NCBI RefSeq assembly: GCF_947495925.1
Contig: NZ_CANMAU010000006.1
Span: forward strand, 191,001-255,000
DNA: 64,000 nt
Direction of reading: 5' to 3'
Origin: an uncultured Algibacter sp.
GTDB lineage: Bacteria; Bacteroidota; Bacteroidia; Flavobacteriales; Flavobacteriaceae
Part shown: in pieces, positions 1 through 9,074 of the stretch
How positions within the stretch are numbered: position 1 is the stretch's first letter
How the letters are laid out: every line of letters starts with the position of its first letter
Made by a program: the position numbers and the translations under genes
Notes under the pieces: generated by a model
Database searches by the model: none
Seen by the model: only the letters and a program-made list of their open reading frames with translations
Told to the model about the DNA's origin: nothing

Positions 1-219
1 GAGGTTGAAACTTTTGAAGAGTTTAAAAACGTTTTAGAAACTAAAACAGGGTTTATTTCTGCACATTGGGACGGTACAAATGAGACTGAAGACAAGATAA
101 AAGAGTTAACCAAAGCTACTATACGTTGTATTCCTTTGGAAGCCAAGGAAGAAGAAGGGGTTTGTGTGTATTCTGGAAAACCGTCGAAACGTAGAGTATT
201 GTTCGCAAAAGCATATTAA
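1..219 (+). CDS. proS: Prolyl-tRNA synthetase, C-terminal fragment (truncated by window start)
   Basis: Frame 1 open from base 1 to TAA at 217-219; translation ...[30 protein letters not shown]...[20 protein letters not shown] is typical of the ProS C-terminus. Confidence 0.85.
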   Translation, partial: EVETFEEFKNVLETKTGFISAHWDGTNETEDKIKELTKATIRCIPLEAKEEEGVCVYSGKPSKRRVLFAKAY

Positions 220-236
220 TTTCAAAAATAAAAAAG

Positions 237-271
237 GCAATATAAATTTTTTTAAAAAAAATTTATATTGC
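237..271. terminator. Perfect 17-bp AT-rich inverted repeat (hairpin) after proS
   Basis: GCAATATAAATTTTTTT-A-AAAAAAATTTATATTGC. Confidence 0.55.
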
Positions 272-273
272 TC

Positions 274-303
274 TTGCAACATTTAAAAATAGTTGTATTT
301 TTG
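274..303 (+). promoter_or_regulatory. Bacteroidota-type promoter P1 (TTG-N19-TATTTTTG)
   Basis: TTG 274-276, TATTTTTG 296-303, matching the TTG-N17-19-TANNTTTG consensus. Confidence 0.5.
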
Positions 304-364
304 CATCCGCAATGGAAAACATTGTAAGTTATTTGAAACAGTGAAGTAATTATTAAATTTTAAG

Positions 365-394
365 TTGCAGGTTTGTAAATTAAAATTATATTTG
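365..394 (+). promoter_or_regulatory. Bacteroidota-type promoter P2 for tRNA-Glu (TTG-N19-TATATTTG)
   Basis: TTG 365-367, TATATTTG 387-394, tRNA begins about 18 nt downstream. Confidence 0.6.
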
Positions 395-411
395 CGCACT
401 CTAAAACAAAT

Positions 412-483
412 GGCCCGTTCGTCTATCGGCTAGGACGCCAGGTTTTCATCCTGGTAAGAGGGGTTCGATTCCCCTACGGGCTA
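412..483 (+). tRNA. tRNA-Glu (anticodon TTC)
   Basis: Cloverleaf: acceptor GGCCCGT/ACGGGCT, anticodon loop TTTTCAT, T-arm GGGGTTCGATTCCCC. Confidence 0.95.
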
Positions 484-506
484 CAATATTTAATAAGAAG
501 AATAAA

Positions 507-758
507 ATGGCAAATCATAAGTCAGCATTAAAAAGAATTAGAAGTAACGAAGCTAAACGCTTAACTAATAAATATCAGCATAAAACAACACGTAATGCTA
601 TCAAGAAGTTACGTGAATTAACTGATAAGAAAGAGGCTGAAGCTTTATTCCCTTCAATAGTTTCTATGTTAGATAAGTTAGCTAAGAAAAATGTAATTCA
701 TGCTAATAAAGCTGCAAACCTTAAATCCGGTTTGGCTGCACATGTTGCTGCACTTTAA
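507..758 (+). CDS. rpsT: 30S ribosomal protein S20
   Basis: [35 protein letters not shown]..., typical S20. Confidence 0.97.
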   Translation: MANHKSALKRIRSNEAKRLTNKYQHKTTRNAIKKLRELTDKKEAEALFPSIVSMLDKLAKKNVIHANKAANLKSGLAAHVAAL

Positions 759-780
759 GATTCGTTAAAGAAATATATTT

Positions 781-811
781 AAAAGCTTCTCATTATGAGG
801 AGCTTTTTTTT
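781..811 (+). terminator. Rho-independent terminator after rpsT
   Basis: AAAAGCTTCTCAttatGAGGAGCTTTTTTTT hairpin plus T-tract. Confidence 0.8.
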
Positions 812-903
812 TGATTTTCTTTTAATGTTTTAGTTTTAAACCAATAAATAAAACTATAAATTTGCAATAGCAACAAGTAGTAAACTTAACAAATTACAAT
901 CCC

Positions 904-1266
904 TTGGAAAATAAAGAAGCAATAAAACTTATAGATAAGACTCTTAAGAAAATCGATGAAGATGGTGTTAATAGTGAAGGCGTAATAAGTAATGTTAAAG
1001 CATTACGCGTTTTTGCTTTAGAAGAGCAAATACCTTTAGTGGTTAAGGTTTTAAGACTTACTTATGAGCATATTGAAGCAAATGATTCATTTTTAATACC
1101 AATTCTGGATGATGAACCGCTAGAAGAGAATGGAGAAATTGTGGCAAATGATATGACTGCACCTGAAGAAAGTCTTAAATATTTATTATCTCTTATTAAA
1201 AATTTGAATAATAAGATGAATGTTTTGGACTTAAAAGAATACAGAGATCTTTTAACTGACTATTGA
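904..1266 (+). CDS. Conserved hypothetical protein (TTG start)
   Basis: 120-aa acidic helical ORF followed by a terminator hairpin at about 1289-1319. Confidence 0.6.
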   Translation: MENKEAIKLIDKTLKKIDEDGVNSEGVISNVKALRVFALEEQIPLVVKVLRLTYEHIEANDSFLIPILDDEPLEENGEIVANDMTAPEESLKYLLSLIKNLNNKMNVLDLKEYRDLLTDY

Positions 1267-1288
1267 ATAGAAAAATAGATTATAATTT

Positions 1289-1319
1289 AAAAGCCTTTCA
1301 AATTCGAGAGGCTTTTTTT
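1289..1319 (+). terminator. Rho-independent terminator
   Basis: AAAAGCCTTTCaaattcGAGAGGCTTTTTTT. Confidence 0.75.
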
Positions 1320-1415
1320 ATAAAGTATCCTTTGTAAAATATTATAAACATTTACAAGCTATTTTGAGGTTTCTGTTATTTTGAAAAGAACAACTTATTT
1401 TTACTATTTTAGTGA

Positions 1416-2621
1416 GTGAATGATTTTCATTTAAACCATACAGTTATGTCTCAAAAAAGAAGTTTTTTTTTCTTGTTTTTATTCTTTTGTTTAATCTCTA
1501 CAAGACTTTTTGCACAATATGATTGGGATGGTATAGATATACCAGTTGATCCTGTTGTTGGCCAATGGGAGCTCATAGACGAGACTTCAGATGATTTTAA
1601 TTACGAAGCTCCAGCAGATAATAAGGGAGCTATTTTTAATAGTAAGTGGAAAGATGGTTTTATTAACGGTTGGAAAGGTCCGGGAAATACAGAATGGATT
1701 CCAGATAACGCAAGAGTAACGAATGGTAATCTGGAAATAAAAGCCACACGAGTGCCTGGTACAACTGATAAAGTCCATTTTCAGGCCATTTCAACTAAAA
1801 CAGCAATTAAGTATCCTGTTTTTGTTGAAACTCGAATGAAAGTGATGAATTCGGTAATGGCTAATGCAGTTTGGATGCTAAGTTCAGATAGTGCTGAGGA
1901 GATCGATATTGTTGAAGCCTATGGTTCTAGCTATTCCGAAAGTGCTAGTTCTTCAAAAGAATGGTTTGCAAAGCGAATGCATTTGAGTCATCATACTTTT
2001 GACAGGAGTGTTACGCCAGCGTTAGATTATCAACCTACGGATAATGGTAGTTGGTATACAGATGGTTCTTATTGGCGCGATGGTTTTAGAAGAGTAGGAG
2101 TGTATTGGAGAGATCCTTTTCATTTAGAGTACTATATTGATGGAGTTTTGGTAAGAACAGTTTCTGGAGCAGCGATTATTGATCCTAATGAGTATTTAAA
2201 CGGTAACGGATTATCCAGTGAGGAAAAAATTATTATTTCTGGTGCTGCCCAAGGCTGGCAAGTAAATAATGGTGTATGGCCAACTGATTGGGAATTAGCC
2301 GATACCGATGGGCATACATTCAAAGTGGATTGGATTCGGACGTATAAAGATAAAGGTGAAACGGCCTCTGCATCGGAGTTTAATCTTTCACGAAGCTTAG
2401 CCTATTCAAATCCTGTTCTAGATTTTATTACCATTAAGTCTAATTCTAATTTAAAACAATTAAATGTTTACAATGTAAATGGATTTTTAGTTAAAACAGT
2501 AAAGAATATTCCAAGTAAAAGCAGTAAAGTTTATTTTGAACACTTGGCTAGTGGGTTATATTTTATAAAACTTGAAGGAATTAATGGGAGGTTTGATGTT
2601 ATGAAAATTATTAAAAATTAG
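1416..2621 (+). CDS. Secreted GH16 family glycoside hydrolase (beta-agarase/porphyranase-like) with C-terminal T9SS-type sorting domain
   Basis: Signal peptide; GH16 catalytic motif EEIDIVEAYG (ExDxxE); FHLEYYIDGVLVRTV; C-terminal SNPVLDFITIKSNSNLKQLNVYNVNGFLVKTV...FIKLEGINGRFDVMKIIKN resembles a type A T9SS domain. Confidence 0.8.
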   Translation: MNDFHLNHTVMSQKRSFFFLFLFFCLISTRLFAQYDWDGIDIPVDPVVGQWELIDETSDDFNYEAPADNKGAIFNSKWKDGFINGWKGPGNTEWIPDNARVTNGNLEIKATRVPGTTDKVHFQAISTKTAIKYPVFVETRMKVMNSVMANAVWMLSSDSAEEIDIVEAYGSSYSESASSSKEWFAKRMHLSHHTFDRSVTPALDYQPTDNGSWYTDGSYWRDGFRRVGVYWRDPFHLEYYIDGVLVRTVSGAAIIDPNEYLNGNGLSSEEKIIISGAAQGWQVNNGVWPTDWELADTDGHTFKVDWIRTYKDKGETASASEFNLSRSLAYSNPVLDFITIKSNSNLKQLNVYNVNGFLVKTVKNIPSKSSKVYFEHLASGLYFIKLEGINGRFDVMKIIKN

Positions 2622-2696
2622 GTTGTCAACTTATAAAGGTTATCTGCTTTAAGGAAGTGCTTTTTACGTTTTGTAGTCTTTTTTTACTGTTTGTTG

Positions 2697-3368
2697 TTAT
2701 TTTAATCCATAGGTAAAGAGTCCGCTCATGGACATAGGAATTCCATCAAAGTCAATGTCTGGTTCCGAAATTACCTCTGTTGCTATTTGTTTGAATCCCG
2801 TTTTATCTAATAATTTTTCTATCTCTTCTTTAGTATATTTATTAAAGTTGTATTGTGTTAATTCTATTTTATCCATCAGTTCTTTTGATCGATATCCAAT
2901 TAAAGCTTTACCAGTAGGCTTTAATACTCTATACATTTCTTTAGCACTATCTATTAAATTCGGCCAAAAATATATTGTGTTAGTCGTGGTTATATAATCA
3001 AAACTATTATTATCAAATGGCAGTTTTTCAATCGAACCTTTAATAAAAGACACCTTTTTAGTATTTATCAATTTCTTATTTAATAGCATAGCTTCATCAA
3101 CCATAGTTTGGGAAAAATCTAATCCAGTACATTCTAAATTAGGATTCATTGACAAAATATTTTTGGTGAAGTAACCATTGCCCATTCCAATTTCTAGGAT
3201 CAAGCTATTTGATTTAGGGTTTAATACATTGTAGGAGTTTAGGCAGATATGTTTATTACCTTTATTCATTTGCCTACCAACTTCTTTTCCATCTTCTCCA
3301 GTAGGTTTTTTTAAATGACTTGCCAGCTCTTGTTTAGAAAGTTTGCTGGTGTTAAATTTTTTGGACAT
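2697..3368 (-). CDS. Class I SAM-dependent methyltransferase
   Basis: ILEIGMGNGYFTKNIL...CTGLDFSQTMVDEA...GSIEKLPFDNNSFDYITTTNTIYFWPN. Confidence 0.85.
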   Translation of the reverse strand: MSKKFNTSKLSKQELASHLKKPTGEDGKEVGRQMNKGNKHICLNSYNVLNPKSNSLILEIGMGNGYFTKNILSMNPNLECTGLDFSQTMVDEAMLLNKKLINTKKVSFIKGSIEKLPFDNNSFDYITTTNTIYFWPNLIDSAKEMYRVLKPTGKALIGYRSKELMDKIELTQYNFNKYTKEEIEKLLDKTGFKQIATEVISEPDIDFDGIPMSMSGLFTYGLK

Positions 3369-3433
3369 GTGTGTTATTTGAATATTCGTTGATTTGTATT
3401 TTGCTTTGGTGGAAATTTAAAAAGAACTTTGTC

Positions 3434-4354
3434 TTATTTCGGGGTATTAGTAGTTATGCTAATTAATTCCATTTTATTTTGGGTTGGGAAATTGTCAGGT
3501 ATTTCATAAGAAGTATTTCCAGTAGCTAACCATTCTGTAGCTCTAATTAAAGTGGTTTGAAAACCAACACATCTATAACTTATCGGGTAGGATTCCCCTT
3601 CCCAGAGATGCCCCATAGAAGAATTATAAACTCTTCCTTTCCCATAGGAAACCACCCATTCTACCGGCCAGTTTATATTGGTGTTATCATCTATCGCGTA
3701 TGAAAGTACGGTAAGGTTTTTGGCTGGCCCTCTAGCAAACTTATAAAGTTCCAAGTCTGGTGTCTTCCAAACTTGAGGAAAACCTCTATTAATAGGATGG
3801 TTGTTTAAAATATAAATAGCTTCGTCGTTTCTTGGCCCATGAAATGTGGGCTTACCCTTTCCTACAGGAATTTCAACTATTTTTTTATTTTCACTTATTT
3901 GCAGTGCAATACCTTCGGTTTCCGATCTCCAGCCTAATCCTATCATAAGGTTATACTCGTCCCACTTTGAGAAAGCATTGTTTGCTGAATGGAGTATGTA
4001 TAGGCCCCCTCCTGATCTTACGTAGTTTTCCAAATCTTTTTGAACTTCTTGAGGCCAATGGATTTTTTTATTCTGAATATTGTTCGTGTTCTGAATAACA
4101 ACATCAAAATTTTCAAATTTCGGTCGCCAATTTTGCCATGCACTACCCTTAAGTGTAGAAGGAGCTGTTGATATAGTTATATTAAATAAATTGCTTTCTT
4201 CAAGAATCGATTTAACAAGTAAAGAAGTTTGTTTCCAATTGTGATTACTAAAACCATCTAAGATTAAAACATTTAATTTGTTAGAATGTGATTGAGAACA
4301 TACAAACTGTCCCAAAAAAAGAATGAAAAGAAAATTGAATAATAATTTAGCCAT
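3434..4354 (-). CDS. ThuA-like domain secreted protein
   Basis: Signal peptide; NVLILDGFSNHNWKQTSLLVKSIL...DVVIQNTNN...LENYVRSGGGLYILHSANNAFSKWDEYNLMIGLGWR...GKGRVYNSSMGHLW. Confidence 0.8.
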   Translation of the reverse strand: MAKLLFNFLFILFLGQFVCSQSHSNKLNVLILDGFSNHNWKQTSLLVKSILEESNLFNITISTAPSTLKGSAWQNWRPKFENFDVVIQNTNNIQNKKIHWPQEVQKDLENYVRSGGGLYILHSANNAFSKWDEYNLMIGLGWRSETEGIALQISENKKIVEIPVGKGKPTFHGPRNDEAIYILNNHPINRGFPQVWKTPDLELYKFARGPAKNLTVLSYAIDDNTNINWPVEWVVSYGKGRVYNSSMGHLWEGESYPISYRCVGFQTTLIRATEWLATGNTSYEIPDNFPTQNKMELISITTNTPK

Positions 4355-4535
4355 AATTGTTTTAAAAACTATACTTTAAAATGATTGTCGACTTCCTTAA
4401 CTGTTATCAAAAACGGACTAAAAGTAGTTAATTTGATTGAATTAGAGTATCGTAGAATAAACTATAGTTGATATGGCTATTAATTTTGAACAATTAATGT
4501 TTTAAATGAAAGATTTTGTTTCATCATATAGTCTC

Positions 4536-4878
4536 TCATTCAATTAGCTCAAGAGATTCAATTATTATCCTCTGTCCGCAATAATCAAGCGATTCAGACC
4601 AATTTAAATTAACAGAAATAGATGATTTTATGGTTTCTAAATTTATATCAGAATTTGGAGGTAATTCAGAAAAACAATTCTCAGATTCATCTCCATCAAT
4701 AATAATAATAATAATAATAATAATCCAACAACCTCCACAGCAGGAACATAAGGTCAGGTCGAAACCTGAAAGTATTGCGGTTGATTCAAATGTTGATTTA
4801 TTATAGTCATCACTATTACGGCTCGTAAAAAAATTTGAACACTATAACTATTAGTAATCCTATTTTTTCAATTTTCAT
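4536..4878 (-). pseudogene. Frameshifted small (probable lipo)protein gene with CxCCGGCW motif and poly-Ile
   Basis: Not in the ORF track. Minus strand ATG at 4878: MKIEKIGLLIVIVFKFF, then +1 frame TSRNSDDYNKSTFESTAILSGFDLTLCSCCGGCW(I)9DGDESENCFSELPPNSDINLETIKSSISVNLNWSESLDYCGQRIIIESLELIE* ending at 4536. Span is 343 nt (3n+1); removing one T from a 7-T run (4827-4833) restores one ORF. Confidence 0.6.
4698..4724. repeat. (AAT)9 trinucleotide microsatellite, read as (ATT)9 = poly-Ile on the minus strand
   Basis: 27 nt of perfect AAT repeats inside the pseudogene reading frame. Confidence 0.95.
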
Positions 4879-5166
4879 AATTCTTTCTTTGTACTTTACT
4901 TTTAGATGCTGAAATTATCAAATGGTTGTGTTAAATTATTGAAAGTTTACTGTTTATTGAATGAGTAATAGCATAACGAACTAATTTGGCAGAGTAATGG
5001 TGGCTTAGTGTATTTTTAATATTCGTATCTACTTTTGAAAGGAATCAAAACTTATTTGTCTCCAATGTTTAACGTCCTTTAATGTGATTTTGAAGTATAT
5101 TTATGACTACAAAATTATAGAATAAAGCAATGTGCCTAATATGAGGTTTTTAAATTATTATAAATC

Positions 5167-5202
5167 AAAAAAAGCCTTAACATGAGGTTAAGACTTTTTT
5201 TA
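5167..5202. terminator. Terminator for rho (bidirectional shape)
   Basis: A-tract-GCCTTAACatgagGTTAAGAC-T-tract. Confidence 0.7.
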
Positions 5203-5231
5203 GTTTAGTTGTTAGTAAAGTTTATAATTTA

Positions 5232-6866
5232 TTATCCATTCATAGATATTAAAAACTCTTCGTTGTTTCTCGTTTGTTTGAAACGGTCATTAATGAATTC
5301 CATAGCTTCAACAGGATTCATGTCTGCTAAGTATTTGCGCATTACCCACATACGCTGAATAGTGTTGTCATCTAATAAGATATCATCACGACGCGTACTT
5401 GAAGATGTTAAATCGATAGCAGGGAAAATTCTACGGTTAGATATTTTTCTATCCAACTGAAGTTCCATGTTACCAGTTCCTTTAAACTCTTCAAAAATGA
5501 CCTCGTCCATTTTAGAACCTGTTTCAGTAAGCGCTGTTGCAATAATGGTAAGAGAACCACCGTTTTCGATGTTTCGAGCTGCTCCAAAAAAGCGTTTTGG
5601 CTTGTGTAAGGCGTTGGCATCAACACCACCACTTAATATTTTACCAGAAGCGGGCTGTACCGTATTATATGCTCTTGCTAAACGTGTAATAGAATCTAAT
5701 AATATCACGACATCATGGCCACATTCTACGAGTCGTTTTGCTTTTTCAAGAACAATATTGGCAATTTTTACGTGCTCATGAGCTTCTTTATCAAAAGTGG
5801 AAGCAATAACTTCTCCTTGAACATTACGTTGCATATCTGTTACCTCTTCAGGACGTTCATCAATTAATAAAATCATTTGGTAAACCTCGGGGTGGTTTGC
5901 TGCAATAGCATTTGCAACATCCTTAAGTAACATAGTTTTACCCGTTTTTGGTTGCGATACAATCATTCCACGTTGTCCTTTTCCAATAGGCGAAAATAAG
6001 TCCATAATTCTAGTAGAAATCGTACTTTGACGTTCTGCTAAATTGAATTTTTCTTGAGGGAATAAAGGTGTTAAATGCTCAAAAGACACACGATCTCTTA
6101 CCACATTAGGGTTTTGACCATTAATTTTGCTTACTTTAATTAAAGGGAAATATTTTTCTCCTTCTTTTGGCGGACGTACATGACCCAAAACAGTGTCTCC
6201 AGTTTTTAAACCAAACAATCTAATTTGAGATTGTGACACATAAATATCATCAGGAGAAGACAGGTAGTTGTAATCTGAAGATCTTAAAAAACCATATCCA
6301 TCTTGCATAATGTCTAAAACACCTTCACTTTCAATAATGGCGTCAAACTCAAAATCGGGCTCGCGGTAACGATTTCTGTTATCTTTGTTGCCTTTGTCAA
6401 CATTACCATTTTTTTGGTTTCTGTGTTGATTTTTATTTTGGCTGTGATTTCTTTGATTCGACTTCTGCTGATTGTCGTTTTGGTTATTTCTATGCCTAGG
6501 ATTGTTATCTTTTCTTTGTTCTTCCTTTTGTTGTTTTTGAGGAGCCTCTGCTTTTTTTGCAGTATCTGCTTTTGGTTCAGTTTTGCTTTCAGTTGCTTTA
6601 GCTTCTGGCTTAGCTGGTGTACTGTCTTTAGCTGGCTTCTGTACCCGTTGTCTTGGTTTTCTAGCAGGTTTAGGTTCTGCGTTTTCAGTAGTTTCAGCAG
6701 GGGCTACAACAGCTTTTACAGCTTTAGGATCAGCAGCTTGTTGATCTAGGATTTGGTATACTAAATCAAGTTTTTTTAATGAACGATATTTAGGAACGCT
6801 CAGTTTTTTTGCAATCTCCTGTAAATCAGCGAGCTTTTTTTCTTTTAATTGTGAAATTTCAAACAT
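5232..6866 (-). CDS. rho: Transcription termination factor Rho (with long low-complexity insert)
   Basis: [22 protein letters not shown]...; [75 protein letters not shown]. Confidence 0.97.
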   Translation of the reverse strand: MFEISQLKEKKLADLQEIAKKLSVPKYRSLKKLDLVYQILDQQAADPKAVKAVVAPAETTENAEPKPARKPRQRVQKPAKDSTPAKPEAKATESKTEPKADTAKKAEAPQKQQKEEQRKDNNPRHRNNQNDNQQKSNQRNHSQNKNQHRNQKNGNVDKGNKDNRNRYREPDFEFDAIIESEGVLDIMQDGYGFLRSSDYNYLSSPDDIYVSQSQIRLFGLKTGDTVLGHVRPPKEGEKYFPLIKVSKINGQNPNVVRDRVSFEHLTPLFPQEKFNLAERQSTISTRIMDLFSPIGKGQRGMIVSQPKTGKTMLLKDVANAIAANHPEVYQMILLIDERPEEVTDMQRNVQGEVIASTFDKEAHEHVKIANIVLEKAKRLVECGHDVVILLDSITRLARAYNTVQPASGKILSGGVDANALHKPKRFFGAARNIENGGSLTIIATALTETGSKMDEVIFEEFKGTGNMELQLDRKISNRRIFPAIDLTSSSTRRDDILLDDNTIQRMWVMRKYLADMNPVEAMEFINDRFKQTRNNEEFLISMNG

Positions 6867-7050
6867 TGATGTTTAATTGAATATTTTGTATTGAATACGA
6901 TCTTGAGTAATTCTGAAAAAAATGATTTTATTCTGAAGAATTAACCGCTTGTTATTGCGATTGTTGAGAATTATTACTGCAATTATACAACTTTATTTTA
7001 TTTTTTTGTATTTATTCTTCTATTTTTGCGGTCTAGTTTTATAAAATTAT

Positions 7051-7461
7051 ATGTTACAACGTATTCAATCTATTTATTTATTATGCGCTGCTGGTATTTC
7101 GGCAGGGTTAATATTTGTGTTCCATTTATGGATTACTAATGATGGTTTAAGTGTGTTTGCAAAAGACGATATACTATACTTGGGTTTATTCTTAGGTTCG
7201 GCCATACTGTCTTTAATATCTATATTTATGTATAAAAATAGGAAGTCTCAATTTATGCTGGGGCGACTTAACATCATATTAAACTTTATTTTACTAGGAT
7301 TTTTCGTGTATCAATCACTAAATATATCTGGAGAAACGGCGGTTTCTGAGAAAGGTATTGGGATGCTTCTCCCTATTGTTTCTATCGTGTTTTTGGCTTT
7401 AGCCAATAAGGCCATCAAGAAGGATGAAGATCTCGTAAAATCTGTTGATAGGTTACGTTAA
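7051..7461 (+). CDS. DUF4293 family membrane protein
   Basis: MLQRIQSIYLLCAAGISAGLIF..., four predicted TM segments, short Bacteroidota-type protein. Confidence 0.75.
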   Translation: MLQRIQSIYLLCAAGISAGLIFVFHLWITNDGLSVFAKDDILYLGLFLGSAILSLISIFMYKNRKSQFMLGRLNIILNFILLGFFVYQSLNISGETAVSEKGIGMLLPIVSIVFLALANKAIKKDEDLVKSVDRLR

Positions 7462-7491
7462 AAACCTTATATCTTAGTAGTATTAGTGCGT

Positions 7492-7524
7492 AAGCCCAGG
7501 ATGAAGATCTTGGGCTTTTTTTTT
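7492..7524 (+). terminator. Rho-independent terminator
   Basis: AAGCCCAGGATgaagATCTTGGGCTTTTTTTTT. Confidence 0.75.
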
Positions 7525-7596
7525 CAAGGTTTTAGGCAAAAAAAAAGTCTAAAATAAAATTCCAGACTTTAAATTGTATTATAGATTTAGAAATAA

Positions 7597-8025
7597 TTAT
7601 TTTATTTCGATAAGCTCTAAATCGAAAGTTAGATCTTGTCCAGCCAATGGATGGTTGGCATCAACAATGATATGGTCGTCATTAACAGCAGCGACGCGAA
7701 ATTGTACTTCTCTACCGTTTTCGTCTTTCGAGGCTAACCCCATACCAACTTCAGGGGCCATATCTGGTGGTAATTGTTCTTTCTTAACTTCGTACATTAG
7801 TTCTTTTTGCACATCGCCATAAGCTTCAGCAACGGGAATATTGATCGTTTTCTTTTCATTTAATTTCATATCAATAATCCCTTTTTCAAACCCAGGAATA
7901 AGCATGCCTTTACCTAGTTCAACTTCTAAAGGTTCTCTTTCTAACGAGCTGTCAAAAACTTGACCATTACTTAATTTTCCCGTGTAATGTACTTTTATCG
8001 TATCATTTTCTTTTACTTGACTCAT
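7597..8025 (-). CDS. slyD: FKBP-type peptidyl-prolyl isomerase (SlyD-like)
   Basis: KVHYTGKLSNGQVFDSSLEREPLEVELGKGMLIPGFEKGIIDMKLNEKKTINIPVAEAYGD...DANHPLAGQDLTFDLELIEI. Confidence 0.9.
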   Translation of the reverse strand: MSQVKENDTIKVHYTGKLSNGQVFDSSLEREPLEVELGKGMLIPGFEKGIIDMKLNEKKTINIPVAEAYGDVQKELMYEVKKEQLPPDMAPEVGMGLASKDENGREVQFRVAAVNDDHIIVDANHPLAGQDLTFDLELIEIK

Positions 8026-8131
8026 AACAAATTATGTTTAATTTTTAAAACGGCTGCAAAAATACAACTTATCAAGTAATTTATCAGGTTTTGTTTATTC
8101 AAGTATGAGGTTAAAAGGGTGTCGTAATATG

Positions 8132-8295
8132 TTGGGCGTTAACATAATCCTGAATTTAGTTCAGGATCAGGTCGGGCTTTACGTAGCAAGTCCGCGCTCG
8201 TACCTCGCTGTGGGCTTTTTACTGCAATCCCTAAGCACGTACTCGCCAAATTCAAGTACCCACGATGGATGGTCTACTTTTTAAGGTTATCACAA
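8132..8295 (+). repeat. Intergenic repeat element, copy A (decayed)
   Basis: AATCCTGAATTTAGTTCAGGATCAGGTCGGGCTTTACGTAGCAA ... GCAATCCCTAAGCA ... GATGGAT...CTTTTTAAGG; same block order as the reverse complement of 11757-11998. Confidence 0.7.
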
Positions 8296-8299
8296 TGGA

Positions 8300-8812
8300 C
8301 TATAAGTTTGATTTTGGGTGCCTAACAGGAAATTCAATAACCTCCAGATTATCAATTTTTTTGCCATCAATAGTAAACCTTAGCATAGTTCTGGATTTAT
8401 GAAACCCATGTTTACCAGCAGCTCCAGGATTCATATGTATAAGGTTTAGTTTTTTATCGGGCATCACTTTTAAAATATGCGAATGGCCACAAATAAAAAT
8501 TCGGGGAGGGTTTTCTTTAATACCAGAGAGAACTCTCGGGTTATATTTAGGGGGATAACCTCCAATATGCGTCATCCAAACATCAACATCTTCACAGGTA
8601 AATCTATTGTGTTCAGGAAACTCTACTCTAACACTGGCGTCATCAATATTTCCATAAACACCTTTTAATGGTTTAAGGGCTTTAATAGCATCAGTAACCT
8701 TTAAACTACCAATATCGCCAGCGTGCCACACTTCATCAGCTTGTTTTACATATTTTAATATATCGGTATCTATGTAGCCATGGGTGTCAGAAAGTAGTAA
8801 TATTTTAGTCAT
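8300..8812 (-). CDS. YfcE/MJ0936-type metallophosphoesterase
   Basis: MTKILLLSDTHGYIDTDIL...ADEVWHAGDIGS...GVYGNIDD...FICGHSHILKV...LIHMNPGAAGKHGFH. Confidence 0.92.
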   Translation of the reverse strand: MTKILLLSDTHGYIDTDILKYVKQADEVWHAGDIGSLKVTDAIKALKPLKGVYGNIDDASVRVEFPEHNRFTCEDVDVWMTHIGGYPPKYNPRVLSGIKENPPRIFICGHSHILKVMPDKKLNLIHMNPGAAGKHGFHKSRTMLRFTIDGKKIDNLEVIEFPVRHPKSNL

Positions 8813-9074
8813 TATAGGTCTAGCAAAATAAGAATGTAAAGTTATTGATTATTGTTTTAATTAGCTGGTGATGATGACCTGTTATTTGGAGAGTGGTTTG
8901 CTTGATTTTGTTAGAAAAATTATCGAACTTCGTTTAACGTAGGATATGAAACATTGAAACGATTTCATATCCCAAAAGTTGTACTTAATATTTTTGACCC
9001 GAATAGACAAATTAATGAATCAACCGTATAACCAATCAGAACAATTATCTTTATAATATTGCGATAAAAATGAG

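Noticed and set aside
4741-4775. GGTCAGGTCGAAACCTGA as another copy of the 8.1/11.9-kb repeat
   Set aside because: Shares only a short GGTCAGGTCG-like string and lies inside the frameshifted coding frame; lacks the other blocks.
5467-5781. 104-aa plus-strand ORF inside rho
   Set aside because: Antisense to a strongly conserved rho region, with no recognisable domain.
6414-6749. 111-aa plus-strand [25 protein letters not shown]...
   Set aside because: Antisense shadow of the Q/N/K-rich low-complexity insert of rho; the hydrophobic composition is the codon mirror of that insert.
5232-6866. Long N-terminal insert of rho as a novelty
   Set aside because: Low-complexity N-terminal extensions of Rho are common in Bacteroidota.
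7574-7822. 82-aa plus-strand ORF
   Set aside because: Antisense shadow of slyD.
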